64,000 nucleotides of DNA from the NCBI RefSeq assembly GCF_019175285.1, contig NC_056523.1, positions 183,041,130-183,105,129 on the forward strand. The letters are read 5' to 3'. Both the position numbers and the translations under genes were made by a program. The stretch is from Sceloporus undulatus (lineage: Eukaryota > Chordata > Lepidosauria > Squamata > Phrynosomatidae). Below are positions 1-12,789 of this stretch, piece by piece; the stretch's first letter is position 1; each line of letters begins with the position of its first letter. A model generated the notes under the pieces. It did no database searches. It was not told the origin of the DNA and saw only the letters and a program-made list of their open reading frames with translations.

Positions 1-206
1 TAACATGTTGAACAAGTTGGATGCGTTGGGGGGGGGCATCGTGCAGCCTTCTAGGGACAATAACCATTCTGATTGCAGGAGGGGATCCAGTGTTTGACCA
101 CTTCTCTGAACAGAGAAAACTATGTGGCAAAGGAACGTTAAACTAATGGGCATGCATTATCCTTCCTTATATTAAGAAGTGCGACAGTCCTGGGAGATTG
201 CATGTT

Positions 207-385
207 AATAATAATAATATAATATAATAATAACTACAATTTTATTTTATCCCGCCTCCCTACAAAAGGCATCAAGGCAGCTTACAAGATTAAAAAAATA
301 CAATCTGAACCCTCAACCCACCCACCCCCCCTTAAAACACAATTAAACAATGTAGAATTTATCATAAAACTACTTAAAATAATAC
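207..385. repeat. Interspersed repeat fragment with TTTATTTTATCCCGCCTCCC motif
   Basis: An AT-rich AATAAT run is followed by the ATCCCGCCTCCCT...GGCATCAAGGCAGCTTACAA block seen in many dispersed reptile repeats. Related blocks with TTACAATC and CCCTGCCCTCAGGCTTACAA wording occur at 14478 and 35145. The class is not determined; LINE-derived is likely. Confidence 0.5.
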
Positions 386-1481
386 ATAGCTGTGGTGAAG
401 TCAGAGCGGCAAGAAGGAAGAGAGGAAGAACCTTATAAGAACAGCTAAATGATGATGACTTAACTCAGCTATGTCTCTGTTCCAAATCAAGCCCCACCTG
501 AAACTGCTTTTCCATAAACAAAGCAGTGGTCAAGACTCAGAAAACAAGCATTTAGGCGTGCCATGGTTTAGTTTGGCCTTAAGGGCCAGTTCTTTTTTAA
601 AAGAAGGAAATACTATTAGCTGCATGCATGCATTCATTCACTGGTTGATTTCACTTTTATCAATGAGTTCAAGAATGGAGGTTGGATCTCCTCCAGCCCT
701 CTTCAACTCACAATAACCATGTGAGGAAGGTCAAGTAGAGAAGGAACTGCATTAGAGTCTTCCTTCTTTCTATATTAATACTGTTGCTGTGTTGAATAGT
801 GTTTTATGTACAACCTTGTGGGGTCTTTGTGAGTAAAGGAAGAATATCAATTAAGGGGGAGTTGTGTGTTAGACTTTACAGTGGCACATATGACAAGGGG
901 TTACCTATCTTATCCTCACCATAACCATGTGAAGTGCATTATTCTTAGAAGTAATGGCTTATCCAGCAAGCAGCAGAAGGGATGTACAAAACTCTGAGTA
1001 GATAGGTGGGCTGAATTATTTTACACCACATGTAGTGGTGTACCTTTTAAAAATAATTGGTCTTACACATTACTTACTGTCTTTCCCTCCCCATTCAGAA
1101 TATGTATCCTCCCCGTCAGCAGCTTTAGGTTCACCTTACAACCATCACTTGATTCTGCCACCTCCTTCTGTAGTAAAGCAGGCTTCACTCTGACTGGAGA
1201 AAATGTGACCTTCTAGATGTTGCTAGACTCAGTGGTGGCTGTTGCTTTCTATGCCAACGAGACAATAAAATAGCTTTAAGTTTTACTCCAAACATTGAAG
1301 TAACTATCCAATATGTTCAGCCTAGTTTAGGGATAGTACTCAGAACCCTGGATAGCTCCTTTGGCCAAAAACTCAAGGTAGATTGACCATCCCACCAATC
1401 TATAGCCTCCTTCCTATGCTCCCAGGCTGTAGAAATCCCTTCTGCAAGCTGTTATGGTGGTTTCCTCCTTGTTATCCTTTT
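386..1481. other. Intergenic, nothing recognised
   Basis: No gene or well-preserved repeat is recognisable. The short frame at 471-716 has no family signature. Confidence 0.5.
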
Positions 1482-1525
1482 ACAAAAATAATAAATAAAT
1501 AAATAAATAAGCAAGCAAGCAAGCA
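1482..1525. repeat. Compound microsatellite (AAAT)n (GCAA)n
   Basis: AATAAATAAATAAATAAATAAG followed directly by repeated GCAA units. Confidence 0.9.
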
Positions 1526-1698
1526 TTTGGTGGATTTCAACATGGGATTGGATTTAGGTAATCCCAGAATATCTTCAGATGTTCATTCTGTGTATTTTGT
1601 AGAGAAAGCACTTTTAACAAGGTGGATAAATTTTCCAGCCTTACAAAAATCACTTTGAATATTTTAATGTGTTAGATTATTACTCTTTTATGTTTTAA

Positions 1699-1918
1699 TT
1701 GGACCCTTAGTAGCTACTGGGGTTTGGTTCCAGGCCCCCCCCCCCCCCCCCGGATACTAAAATCTGTGGATGCTCAAGTCCTGTTATATATAGTGGTTTA
1801 GTAAAATGGCCTCACTTGGATGAAGCAGCAAAATTAAAGTTTGCTGGTGTGTGTGTGTGTGTAGATGAATATTTTTGAATCCATGGATGCAGAATCCATG
1901 GATAAGAGGCCTGACTGT
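1699..1918 (+). mobile_element. Tigger/pogo-like MITE (GGTTTGGTTCCAGG family)
   Basis: Contains CTGGGGTTTGGTTCCAGG, ATCTGTGGATGCTCAAGTCC and ATCCATGGATGCAGAATCCA, the signature of a short mariner/pogo-like non-autonomous family that also exists in mammals. A (C)17 run (1735-1751) and a (GT)n run (1845-1862) sit inside this copy. Other copies lie near 16424, 26712, 57862 and 58245. Confidence 0.75.
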
Positions 1919-2008
1919 GCTTGGTTTATCTGAGTTTATTGTTACCTACCTTGAGTCCCATTATGAGAGGGAGAAGCAGGGGAGAAATTTTAAACAAACA
2001 AATCAATC

Positions 2009-2090
2009 TCTGACCATTGGCCATTCTGTCTGGGACTGATGGAAGTTAGAATCCAAAAACATCTGAAGGGCCACAGGTTCACCACTCTTG
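2009..2090. mobile_element. Fragment of 'gaccattggccat...' MITE family
   Basis: Reads GACCATTGGCCATTCTGTCT, GATGGAAGTTAGAATCCAA, CATCTGAAGGGCCACAGGTT, a dispersed foldback family in reptile DNA. Related pieces lie at 43690-43868, 56875-56975 and 59797-59890. Confidence 0.55.
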
Positions 2091-2339
2091 CCCTCAGTTT
2101 TCTGGCATTAGCAAGATTGTTCTCTCTGTGATCCAGATGATCCTTAGCAGAATACAGTGGAGCAAGCAGATTTACTTGGCTTCTTGTGGGAACCAAAGCC
2201 AAGATCCAATGGGACACTAATGGAGCATGAATCCTCCCCAGTGTAGTTACAGTGGTGCTTGGGGGTGGGATAAGAAAGCCTTCTGGAAAGATAACCAGCC
2301 CTTCAATGGTAAGGGTGGTGGAGCTATACCAGGAGCTTC

Positions 2340-2845
2340 TGTCTGCCTTTGCATACTCTGGACAAAGGTACAGCAGTTCGAGAAGGATATTGACAAGCTG
2401 GAATGTTACCAGAGAAAAGTAACCAGATGATAAAACGTCTAGAAACCAGGCATTATGAGGAAAGACTTAGGGAGCTGGTTGTGTTTTGCCTGTTGAAGAG
2501 AAGACTGAGACCATCACAGCTGTCTTTTAAACATCTGAAGAGAGGTAATGTAGAACTTGTCTTCTGTTGCGCCTGAGACTGGAACACAAACTAATGGATT
2601 CAAAGTACAAGAAAAGAGATTCCACCGAAATACTAAGAAGAATCTTTTGACTGTAAGAGCTCTTTGGCAGTAGTATAGAATATCCCAGAGGGTAAACTCT
2701 CCTTCCTTGGAAGTCTTTAAACACAAGTCATATGCACATCTCACAGGAGTGGTGCAGTTCTGTATTCCTACATGGCAGGAGGTTGAACTAGATGCCATTA
2801 TAGTCTCTTCCGACTCTAAGGTTTTATCATTGTGTGATTCTATAA
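2340..2845 (+). mobile_element. CR1 LINE, 3' end (RT C-terminus remnant plus 3'UTR)
   Basis: Starts in the last codons of CR1 ORF2 (EKDIDKLECYQRKVTR) and continues through the typical 3'UTR (AAGAGATTCCACC, CTCCTTCCTTGGAAGTCTTT, CATGGCAGGAGGTTGAACTA) to GTGTGATTCTAT. Diverged, old. Confidence 0.8.
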
Positions 2846-4545
2846 GAAGGTATTGAATAGCTTCTTGTGCAGTGTCCTTGAAAATACTTACACCAGGTGC
2901 TGTTCCAGTATGTCACCGGCAGGATTTCGAGCAAAGTAATGTGTAGCTAGTCCTCAAAGATGGATGTAAGGCCCCTACAATTGTCATCTGCTTCAAAGAT
3001 ACAGATGTGCTGTTCCTGCTTAGCAGCGTGTCAGGAAAATTTCCTGCCTCTTTGGGCTACCTTGCCACTGAAAACATCTCCAGAGCTCACTTGCAGCGGC
3101 CCAGGTTTTTTTCCTTCCCTCCTGAAGCAGTGTTTAATAACTGCTCAGCAACTGCGCATGTGCCTATACACACACGCACACTATTTCCTGCCCCCCCCAC
3201 TTCCCCCCTCCTCTTTCTCCCCCCACATCAAAGGGCATGTAATTGGATGTGAATTTCCTCTGGCAAAAATCAGTAAGATCTGTAGCTCCACCAGCAAGGC
3301 AGCAGGATTTCCAGCTTGGAGGCCTGAACGTTTTGGGATGGTTATTTGGGCAAGGGATGGTGTCAGCTTGAAAAAGAGAAGCAGTGCTGAAACAGACTTT
3401 ACAGCCCTATGGTTGTCTCTCAAGGCCACACAGCTCATCTTTAGGCTCCTTAGCCCATGAAGAGTCTGACATCTAAGCTGAGAGAAATAGGGGAACATAG
3501 AGAAGCAATTCAGGGCAGTGGCTATAATGCTCTCTTCACATGAGACATCAGTGTGTCATCCATGTGTGGGTAGCAGAGAAATAGGGAATTCCTCCTGCTG
3601 GCCTTTCTGCAACCACATCTTGATCAGATTATAGAGAAGGCCCAGATCATGTAGTATAGCAAGAGGAACCTGTCACAGGAATATATCCATTGCAAAACAA
3701 TGATCCCGATGTGAAAATAAAGTGAGTAATGAAAATGGAAGTACCCATGCTAGTTTCTCGCCTTCACTTCTGTTTGTATGTTTGTTTTTTTACATCAAAA
3801 TAAGTGTGAAACTAACATTTGGCTGTTCATTTAGTCTGACAGCTGTTTTGAAAATGCATGTGGACACCTACTGGCTGAATGCTGGGGTTAAATCATCTTG
3901 GCATTCTGCCAGCTAATCATTATGCCACCATAAATCAGGTTGTAATGTACAGCAGCAGCAGCAGCAAGGGATGAAAGAGAAAGCAATCTTCATTACTAGA
4001 GAGAACTGTCCTGCTGGCTTCCTAGGCTGCCACTTTTTCCACGTCTCCAAGGCACATAGAACCATTTTAATCCTGATGCTATACTGCTGACTACCCCACC
4101 AATACCAACATAATTGCACTGGTCAACAGAATCATAGTATCCATCTGATGCTCTGTGGTTTAATCAATTTATTCTCGCTATAATTTCTACTTGCTTATTT
4201 TCCCATTAGCTTCTTACAGAATCTCTTCTGTTAATAGAAACCATTGTCCCAAATAATACTTATGCCATTGTTAGAGAGATATGCCACCAAGTCACTAAAG
4301 ATGGTAGTATAGTCTACAGGCCCATTAAAGTCAAATAATTCATTTTTACAAACCAAAAACTCCAAAGCATCTGAGGAAGTGGGCTTAAGTCTATGAAAGC
4401 CCATCCTACCATCTTCTTTCTTTCTCTCATTTAGTCTCAAAGATGGTACAAGATTCCTCTGCACACAAAAATCCTCCAGGATGTTCACTCCTATGGTCTC
4501 CTTATGTATGTCAACATTCAGGTGTCTAGGAACGAAGATGTAGAG
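2846..4545. other. Intergenic; mostly unassigned sequence
   Basis: No gene is supported. (CAG)n-like GCAGCAGCAGCAGCAG lies at about 3951-3966. A repeat tail of the ATCTGAGGAAGTGGGCTTAAGTCTA type lies near 4372-4470. Longer frames (2960-3460 plus strand, 4231-4779 minus strand) show no domain and no exon signals. Confidence 0.45.
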
Positions 4546-4616
4546 AACACACATACATGGACACACATGCACACACACACTTGTGCATACATGCACACAT
4601 GCCAATACACACACTT
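4546..4616. repeat. CA-rich microsatellite
   Basis: Interrupted (CA)n, ACACACATACATGGACACAC and similar, through about 4614. Confidence 0.85.
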
Positions 4617-6097
4617 CTGGCTTGTTTGTTCCCACTACACCTCGAGAGCCATCTGCTGGATTAAGTGAAGGAGATCTGTCCAGCTGGCAATTGGGATGCA
4701 AGAGGGATGACATTTTCACCTGCTTCCCACTAGTACACAAGACTGTGAGAAGGAGAGGAGTGCTGCTTCTGATGGTCATAGCCTTCCTTGCTTGTAGGAG
4801 GGGATGAAAACATTATCATACTCACCAGTTGAACAGATCTGCTTTTCCCTATCTGGCATGTGGCTCTTAAAGTGGACTGGGTAGTATTTATGTAGGTTGA
4901 CAGCAAGACTATGTAATCATACTAAATAGAGTTCAGTTATGGATCTGCAACTCTAGGTTACAAATCTGTACCTGCAACACTGGATACCAGCCACTAGCTT
5001 TTATTATTATAAATGTTTGTGTAAGTCTACACAAAACTTGAAAATCCTAGAGGTTTCAGGACCTGCTATCTACGAGCACTTTAAACCAAAGCTCAGTGAG
5101 TTTCTTGAACCACAGTTCCAGAATACCCAAGCAAGCATGACCATCAAATGTGGTCCCAAATAGTGACATTTCCAAGCTCTGTTTTAAACTTTGCCTTTGT
5201 GCAGTACTTGGGCAAGGCTGCCCTTCATGTTATTGGGCACTCTGAATTACTAAGGGAGAGACCTTCCATGCCTGGGCTTTGGCTTCCTCCCATCCCAGCT
5301 AGCAGTCAGCTTATGGGCCTTTCTCTGGACCACATTTCCATGCTTTGGCCTCATGCTGGGGTAAGTAAGGCTAGACAACAAGCCTTGAACTGGCATCTTT
5401 TAAGCTTCCATTCATTTCAAGGAGTGGGGGAGTTCCATGTAGGTGATGTCACGATGACAAGGAAATGAATTGCAAGGCCATCACTGATCAGGACTGAAGG
5501 CGCCAGGATCAAAGGGCTGAGGAACGCTCAAGGTCCCATTTACAACCGGCCTCCCCAGGATTCTGCTTGCCTATGTTCCCCAGAGTTACCCGAGCAACTG
5601 CATGAACTAGCAGATGCTTTGCATTTTTGATTCACGCCACACATGTTTCCACTCTAGGACAGAAATAATCAGAAAAACCTGTGTATCAACATCAGTGCTC
5701 CTCAGCCCCCCCCTTTGCCACAAGTACTGCACCGGGCCACAGCTATTTCTGGCTTCTTTACATTCTCAGTATTCAAAACAATTAGCTAGCTCAGTCATTT
5801 AAAAGTGATCTCCAACTTCCTCACCATGTACTCTTACATGACTTGGTTTTTGCTGATTATGTCACAAACATATCCGAAACCGTCTCCTGGGAAAAGCAAT
5901 ACCTTGAATTGGCATTTTGGAACCTTTGGAGCAATGATAGTTAAACTCTCTCTTTCTTTCTCTTTGTGCATGAACATATGGACCAGAATATGGATGAGGC
6001 ATTACACTGATGTAGCTACATCAGCATAGGTGGAAACCTCAGGAGGAAAATGTCCCCTAGTGCAGTGGCCATGAAGGAGGTAGGGAATTAGGAATTA
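4617..6097. other. Intergenic, nothing recognised
   Basis: Only short frames without family signatures. No clear repeat copy identified. Confidence 0.4.
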
Positions 6098-7135
6098 GGG
6101 CCCATTCACACTATACAATTATAGCACTATGATTCCACTTTAACTATCATGGCAACAACCTATGGAACCCTCAGATTTGCAGTTGAGGGAGGGGCCTTTA
6201 GAACCCACAGCCAGGGAGCTCATCTGGTTCCTTTGACCAAACAGCACTCCCCAGGACTTCATAGGATGCAACTGTGGCCATTAAAGTGGTACCATAGTAA
6301 TTTTTTGCTTTGATGCAGTTCCACCAGCAATGTAAATATGTACCAATATGAGTCTTACAATTCCAGCAATTATAATTTTTATTTTTAAACATTTTAGCCA
6401 ATTACATACATAATACATAAAGAAATCAAGAAGATATTGGATTTGGTAAAAAGGATGGAGCCGAGACTGTATCTTCTAAACCTTTCAGATAATCTAAATT
6501 TGGATAGAAATCAAGACAAACTTTTATTTTTTCTTATCGTCGCAGCCAGAATGGTCTTTGCTAAGCTATGGAAGAATGAAGATAGTCCAACATTAGATGA
6601 CTGGAGATTAAAGGTGATGGAAATCTGTGAAATGCAAAAACTGACAGTGTTACTAAGTAAAGAAACATTAGAAACATACTACGAGGTTTGGAATCCTTGG
6701 AAGAATTATATACTAAGAGAGAAAAGGGAATGTTGATTATTTGAACTATGAGATAAAGATAAGATGAAATAGAACAATAGAGGGTTAAATAGCATCTGGG
6801 TATGAAGATTAAATTCAATTTAAAGTTTATTCTCTAGGCACTGTTATATTTAAATTTTAATAGATCTATTGGTTGTATTTGAATATTACACAGAGTTAGT
6901 AAATGAATAATAGAAACAACAAGAGGGACTTTGAGTTACAGCCTAAGGAAGTACACAGTAGACAGTAACAAGATAGAGAGTATGGTTAATGATGGCTATG
7001 TGAGGCCTGTATATATTTGCATTGGTTTTTTTCTGCTTTTTTAATGTCAATGTATGATTTGTATTTTCTATATGTTATAATACATTTTTTTAAAAAAAGT
7101 GGTACCATAGTGCTATGACTGCAGCATGAGAGGGC
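6098..7135. mobile_element. Foldback MITE, host of a nested L1 insertion
   Basis: The outer parts read CCATTCACACTATACAATTATAGCACTATGATTCCACTTTAA on the left and ATTAAAGTGGTACCATAGTGCTATGACTGCAG on the right, the two ends of an inverted-repeat element. The right end is split by the L1 at 6299-7095. Confidence 0.65.
6299..7095 (+). mobile_element. L1 LINE, 5'-truncated, with inverted 5' segment (twin priming)
   Basis: Plus-strand 6402-6735 encodes the L1 ORF2 C-terminus (KKILDLVKRMEPRLYLLNL... then a WKN...WRLKVMEICEMQKLTV block), followed by an AT-rich 3'UTR ending TTTTTTTAAAA. The minus strand of about 6299-6401 encodes the ORF2 piece that should come just before it (CWNCKTHIGTYLHCWWNC). 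The whole is flanked by an exact 16-bp target duplication at 6283-6298 and 7096-7111. Confidence 0.9.
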
Positions 7136-7344
7136 TCTCAGAGGTGATATATTTTGTCTGCGTTCCCACGTCACTGCTGGACAAACCTAGCAAGCCTGCA
7201 ACTACTAGGGTTCGAGCCATTAAACTGCTTTCTGCTGAGGCAGATCATTGATCCATTTAGCTATGCAAAGTTAACCCCAAGCTTTTCCCAATCTGGCACC
7301 CTTTCAAACTGTTGGACTGCAGTTCACATAATCACAATTGATAG

Positions 7345-8855
7345 GCCATGCTAGTCATAGAGTCATAGTATTATAGAATTGGATTTGCCACCAAGTCCAA
7401 CCCTTGCCTCTGTGCAGAATCACCAGCTAAAGCATCCCCAGCATGTGACTATCCAGTCTCTTTTTGAAGAAGTTCAGAGGAGAAAGTCTTGTCATCCCTG
7501 TGAGCAATTAGTTGCATTGCTGAGTTGCTCTTACTGTCAAGAAGTTCCTTCTAGCATTCAGTTAAAATCTGCTGTCCTATAATTAAAAACCATTCAGGGA
7601 CGTAGCTAGGATTTTAGGAAGGGGGGGGGGTCCAGACTAAGTGCCACCATTATAATGGTGCTTGAGTGCGGCGGCGCAGCAGCACACACCATTCATTTTT
7701 CTAATGGAAGGGGGGGGTCCGGACCCCCAGATCCCCCCCCGGCTACATCCCTGAACCATTAGACCCTTTACTAATCTCTGGAGCAGCAGAGAACACTCTG
7801 TCCCCTCCTCTCTGTGGCAGCCCTTGAGATATTTAAAGAGCATGATCATGTCACCCTCTCAGTCTTCTCTTCACCAACCAGAACCTGCCCAGCTCCTTCA
7901 AACTTTTCTCATATATATATATTTTCTCCACGCTTCTGATCATCCTCATAGCCCTTTTTCTGAACCTGCTCCAATTTGTTTATATTCTTCTTAAAATGAG
8001 GTGCCCAAAACTGAGTGTGGTACTCCAGATGAAGCCTAACCAGTGCAGAATATAGCATGACTATTACTTCCCTCAACTTGGAAGCTATGCTTCTATAAAT
8101 GCAGACTAAAATAGGATGTGCCTTCATTGCTGCAACATCCCATTGCTGGCTCATGTTGAACTTACGTTCAACAATTATCTAGGTTCTTTTGAATTCTTTT
8201 CCTATTTTCCAATACATTAGCCACCTTTCCTACTTTTTGGTCATCTGAAAACTTGAGACGGATTCCTTCCACCTGACAAATCTATAATCATTGCATTGTC
8301 ATTAAGATACTTGCAGACAGACTCTTGCATAAACCTAATATTTCTTCTAGTATTTCTTCACTCATCTGAGGAAGCAAACCAAGTCTACAAAAGCTTATGC
8401 TACAGCTTCTTTCACACATTCTCAAAAATGCTACAAAATCCTTTTGCATTCTGGTAGTGAGTCTATGGTTTCCTGGCTCTTCTTTTTTTTGTTATCTTTT
8501 TTGAATTGAGGGACGTTTGCCTGTCTCCAATCTTTGGCACCTCACCTGTTATCCAAGATTTCTAAAATATGATGACAAGTTGTTCAGAGATTGCATCAGC
8601 CAGTTTCTTCAATACTTTGGGATACAGTTTGTCTGGCCCAGAAGATACCTAGGTGAGTCCTGACTAACTCCTTAATAATCTTGATTTGCAGTCCCACTCT
8701 GTTGCCAAGGCCTTTGCTGCTGCTGCATGGAAGCACACATTTCTCTTTTTGGGAAAAACAAAATGGAAGCAAAATAGGTATTAAGTATTTCTGCCTTTTC
8801 ATTGTGGTTTTAGCATTTTGCCATTCTTACTGAACAGTAAAAAAGGATCCTTATT
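7345..8855 (-). mobile_element. CR1 LINE fragment with nested MITE
   Basis: On the minus strand it contains the ORF2 C-terminus (LVRLHLEYHTQFWAPHFKKNINKLEQVQKKG, about 7970-8060) and upstream coding sequence up to about 8855 (complement of TCTGGCCCAGAAGATACCTA and GCACCTCACCTGTTATCCA). The 3'UTR ends at the complement of ...AATTCTATAATACTATGACT. Interrupted by a 159-bp element at 7595-7753. A repeat tail near 8350-8430 may be another insertion. Confidence 0.8.
7595..7753. mobile_element. hAT-like MITE inserted in CR1
   Basis: Inverted ends CAGGGACGTAGCTAGGATT and GGCTACATCCCTG. Flanked by a 7-bp direct repeat AACCATT at 7588-7594 and 7754-7760. G- and C-rich interior (GGGGGGGGG, GGGGGGGTCCGGACCCCC). 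The CAGGG ends and short duplication fit hAT elements (8 bp is usual). Confidence 0.85.
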
Positions 8856-9401
8856 GAATATTGAGGGACGGGGTGGCTCAAGCAGTTCAGACGCTGATTC
8901 TGCTGATTGGAAGATAATACTGCACTGTAGCTGTAGGTCTCAAAATTTTAGTGTGGAGTCCTCCTCTAGCACAGTGCTTCTTCTCAAATATGCAACCTTT
9001 CCACATTGACATCTACAGACAAACTCCCACCCTTCCAGAGAGGGTTCTCTGGAATATTATAGAGTAACAGAACATACTTCATGAGATTTATTGTGCACTG
9101 ATTCTCACTGCCCTGCCTTAAACTAAGGTTGAGATCCTACATCATCCTGGTAGAGTGTAATTCTCCAAAAGTGTGGCAAGAATCTGGTGGAATGCAACTC
9201 CATCACCTTGGCTAATAAATGGCCACAAGGATATGCCACAGCATAAAGCTGTTCCCTCATCCCATGGTGCTCAACAGCAACCAGAATATATCCAGGTGCC
9301 CACTTGCAGCTGAACATTGGCTGAAGAAATGTTCCTGAAATGGAACTAAAGTACTAGCAATTTTCTGTCTTTAATGTCCAAATTCATTCTGTCTTTATAG
9401 T

Positions 9402-9645
9402 TTCCAAATTCTATCTCAACATTAGGAGGAATTTCCTGACAGTAAGGGCTGTTCGACAGTGGAACACACTTCCTCGGAGTGTAGTGGAGTCTCCCTCCTT
9501 GGAGGTCTTCAAACAGAGGCTGGATGGCCATCTGTCGGCGATGCTTTGATCTGGATTTCCTGCATGGCAGGGGGTTGGACTGGATGGCCCTTGCGGTCTC
9601 TTCCAACTCTATGATTCTATGATTCTATGATTCTATGATTCTATC
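9402..9645 (+). mobile_element. CR1 LINE 3' end with intact (ATTCTATG)n tail
   Basis: Typical CR1 3'UTR (AGGAGGAATTTCCTGACAGT, CTCCCTCCTTGGAGGTCTTC, GGTTGGACTGGATGGCCCTT) ending in about four ATTCTATG units at 9611-9645. Better preserved than the other CR1 copies here, hence younger. Confidence 0.9.
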
Positions 9646-12600
9646 TAGAGTACTCTTTGCACCTGGTTTGATGGACTTAAAAGTCCCTGTGTTGCAGTTG
9701 GATCTCTGTTGCTAGATGTTCTTCTTGTTGTTTTGAATTATAACCTCCAATGTTTCTCTCTTTCCCCCATGCCCATGGTGGCCCAACTTCTGGGAGTTAA
9801 AGTCAAATGACATGCAAAGAGCTAACACCTCCCCAAATTGTGCCTGTTGCCTTCCATTTTTCCAACTCTGCAGGAAGAACTTTGATGCAGCTAGTCTCTG
9901 CATATGCTGATTATATTTTCTGGACTGGGATGAACAGCTGTCACCCCAACCCAGATGTTTATTGATATTCTTTTTTAATTGAAGCTGATGATTCTTTAGC
10001 AGAAAAAGGCAGGAGTGTCAATTGCAGCCACCCTTTAGACACAGATGGGCACTGGAAAGAGATTTCAAGGAGAAACAACTAGGAGTCTCAAAGTGAGGTA
10101 ACTTTAAAGTGAGATGGGAAGTATAATTCTGAATACTGAAACTAGAAAGCAACCAAGCTGCGCTGAGTGCCCTTTGCACTTTCCCCAAGCTGGATGACGA
10201 TCTGGACAAAGACTGGTTTTTCCCTGAAATCTCATTATTTGACTTAAAATAAGTTTTTGCAGTTCAGAACTCCAGTTTTGCTCTGTCCCTTTTTTAAAGT
10301 CAAGCCAAATCTTCCTGTCCTCCATTTGGGTCCCAAGAGAAATACTAACTTCTTAAGAAATGGGTCACCATCATACCCATCATCACCCTCCTCAAAGCTA
10401 TTTAAGGGATAAGAACTTGGCTCATAAAATCCTTGATGTCTGTCCAGCTGTTGCTCATCTGGCTGTCCAAAGTGTTTTGAAATTTTAACCCATTTTCCCT
10501 GTATTCTGTTGAAAACTGACATATTTTGCAGCTTTGTCATTCAGCTCAGTTTCCATGAACTCTCAGGAAGTTTTGAAACTTATACCAATCTGTATAAAAG
10601 TTTTAGCCTTTCTCATAGGTTCCCATTTCCCCAAGAAAGTTCCAGAAGCAAATGATATAGGATTAGTAGTTTCCTTGTGAGAAAAGAGACTACTGGAAAT
10701 GTGATTGGGGCTTTGTAAAATCAGCTTGTTTAAAAAGATACAACTGGGGGATCAATGTGGAAAGTTAAACATGGGGTTGGATCAGAAAGGATCCAGACAA
10801 GACAGTTCCAGTCTTCAGACTTGCATTGGTTCAATTCCTCTGCTCAACTTCAACTCCTATCATGTCCAATGGCTGCAGATAATGTGGATTACAGTCAGAA
10901 CCTGGAAGCATTATATGTTTGGACTACAATTCCCAGAATCCCCTAGCAGTATTCCCCACTGGAATAATTTTGGGGTCTGTTGCCCAAAAGGCAACTCCTC
11001 CATGCTCTGTATGCAGCCCAAAAATACCTGGGGGAAAGGATGAAAACAGTTGCTCTACTCTCTCCAACATAACCATCTTAATTCAGGTATATCTGTGCAT
11101 CACCATTGTAACAGTTTTACTACCACTTTAACTGTCATCATAAGGACTTTAGGATTTGTTATTCAGGGAAGTGGAGTAGAGCTTCTTTGCAGAGAATTTC
11201 AAGCACGTCACAAAATTCAGGTCCCAACATTCCTTTGCATGAAGTGCTGACAATTTAAAAAGCTTTAGTTTTCCTCATGTCTATTAGAGCCTGGAAGTAT
11301 CAAGTAACATTTACATGTAACTAGTTACAAGGTGGGTGTAATGAAGGTGTTCCAAAGTTACACCAGTTTCAAGGTATATTCAAAAGTTACCCTTCAAGAC
11401 ATTTTAAAAGGGATATTGACAGAAAAATTTCAACGTTTATGCCATTCCCTTGTCAAATATTTTTCCCTTAAAAAAAAGAGACAGTAAAGAAAAAATAACA
11501 TAAGCATCACCAAACTGAGTAACAGAAACATGTCCTTTTTAAATTCTGTCATTAGTAATGGAATGAACTACTTTAGCAAAACACATTCCGAAACCCTAGT
11601 AAAGATTCACCAATAGCTTGTACCTGTTCTAAGGATAGAAACAATACTGGTAAATACTCAGAAAATGGTTAAAAACATTTTTCTCAAGAATTGTCTCAGC
11701 TTTACTAGTAGGAAATTTTGCAAAAAAAATGCATTTTCTGCCAAGGAAACAGCAGAAAATGACTTCCTGCACAGAAAATGCTATTTTGTGAGCAAAAAAA
11801 AATCCCATTTGCAAATTTTGCACATACTAGGTCCAAAATTGCAGAGATTTGAAAACTGCATATTTTGCAATGACTTTCTTGCAAGGGGAAGAAAGTTGTT
11901 AAAATTACTCATTGCTTCTCAGAGAATGAAATTAGCAAAGAATATTTGCTGCATCAAAAACGTTAGGAATCTGCAGCCTGCCTATTGACAGAATAGGAAG
12001 ATGAAGAAGGTCTGAGCAAACTCCTCAAATGTCCAGGCATAACCTTTGTCCTGCTGTGGGTCAACCTTAGCTAGCTGCCTCTCTGTTTTACAAGTCCTTC
12101 TTGTACAAAGCAGGCTCCAACTACAGAAGCTGGGAAACCTGCAAGAAGGAGACCTCCTGCCCTACCTTCCCAGGCCAATGTATGAATGATTCATTCTGCT
12201 GCTGACTCTATCCAGATCCATCCAGGCTTCCTGCCCTTTAGATAGTAGATGAAGACAACCAACAAGAAGCATGCAAAATGTCTGAAAAGCTGTAAATGTC
12301 ATTCATATTTTATGCCCTGTGAAGAGATAAGAAAACTCGAGGTGCATTCAAGTAGGGGCACCATGTAAGCAAGGCACAAGGAAACACTGTCTTATCTCCA
12401 CATTCCTCTATTTCAAATAGCACAATATTCCCCCTCTTTTCCCCCTTCCTTCAGCGATCCCAGGTTGGATGTTCACTTATACACTACTAAGAAATAGGAC
12501 AGAGATTTCTGCATGTTCATATACATGATCGTGCTAAAATGAATGACTCTAATTTAAATCAAAGTACAATACATCCTATTGTATTCCAACTTAAGAACTC

Positions 12601-12770
12601 AACATAATACATCACCACTGTGACTGGATGGTCTGTATACCTACTGCTCAGTTTGCTGTCCAGATTCTCACTGTGGTTGGTCATCTCCCCAAACCCTGCA
12701 GCACTCCCTTCTTAGGATATTTTATCTTTGAGCAGGACTTGGATAGGATGGCCCTTCAAACAGAAGATGC
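9646..12770. other. Intergenic; unassigned with a cagaaaa-rich repeat
   Basis: No gene supported. 10915-11020 carries the GGACTACAATTCCCAGAATC motif of a dispersed MITE. 11690-11930 is built of degenerate TGCAGAAAA/TTTTGCA units and shares its end (ACTTTCTTGCA...TTGCTT) with 61740-62110. The remainder (12000-12640) looks unique. Confidence 0.45.
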
Positions 12771-12789
12771 CTACAAATAGAGAGACAAC

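Noticed and set aside
2960-3460. 166-codon plus-strand open frame
   Set aside because: Overlaps open frames in other phases, has low-complexity Pro/Ser content and no family motif.
4231-4779. 182-codon minus-strand open frame, longest in the window
   Set aside because: Runs across the CA microsatellite (Cys/Val/His repeats) and shows no recognisable domain or splice structure.
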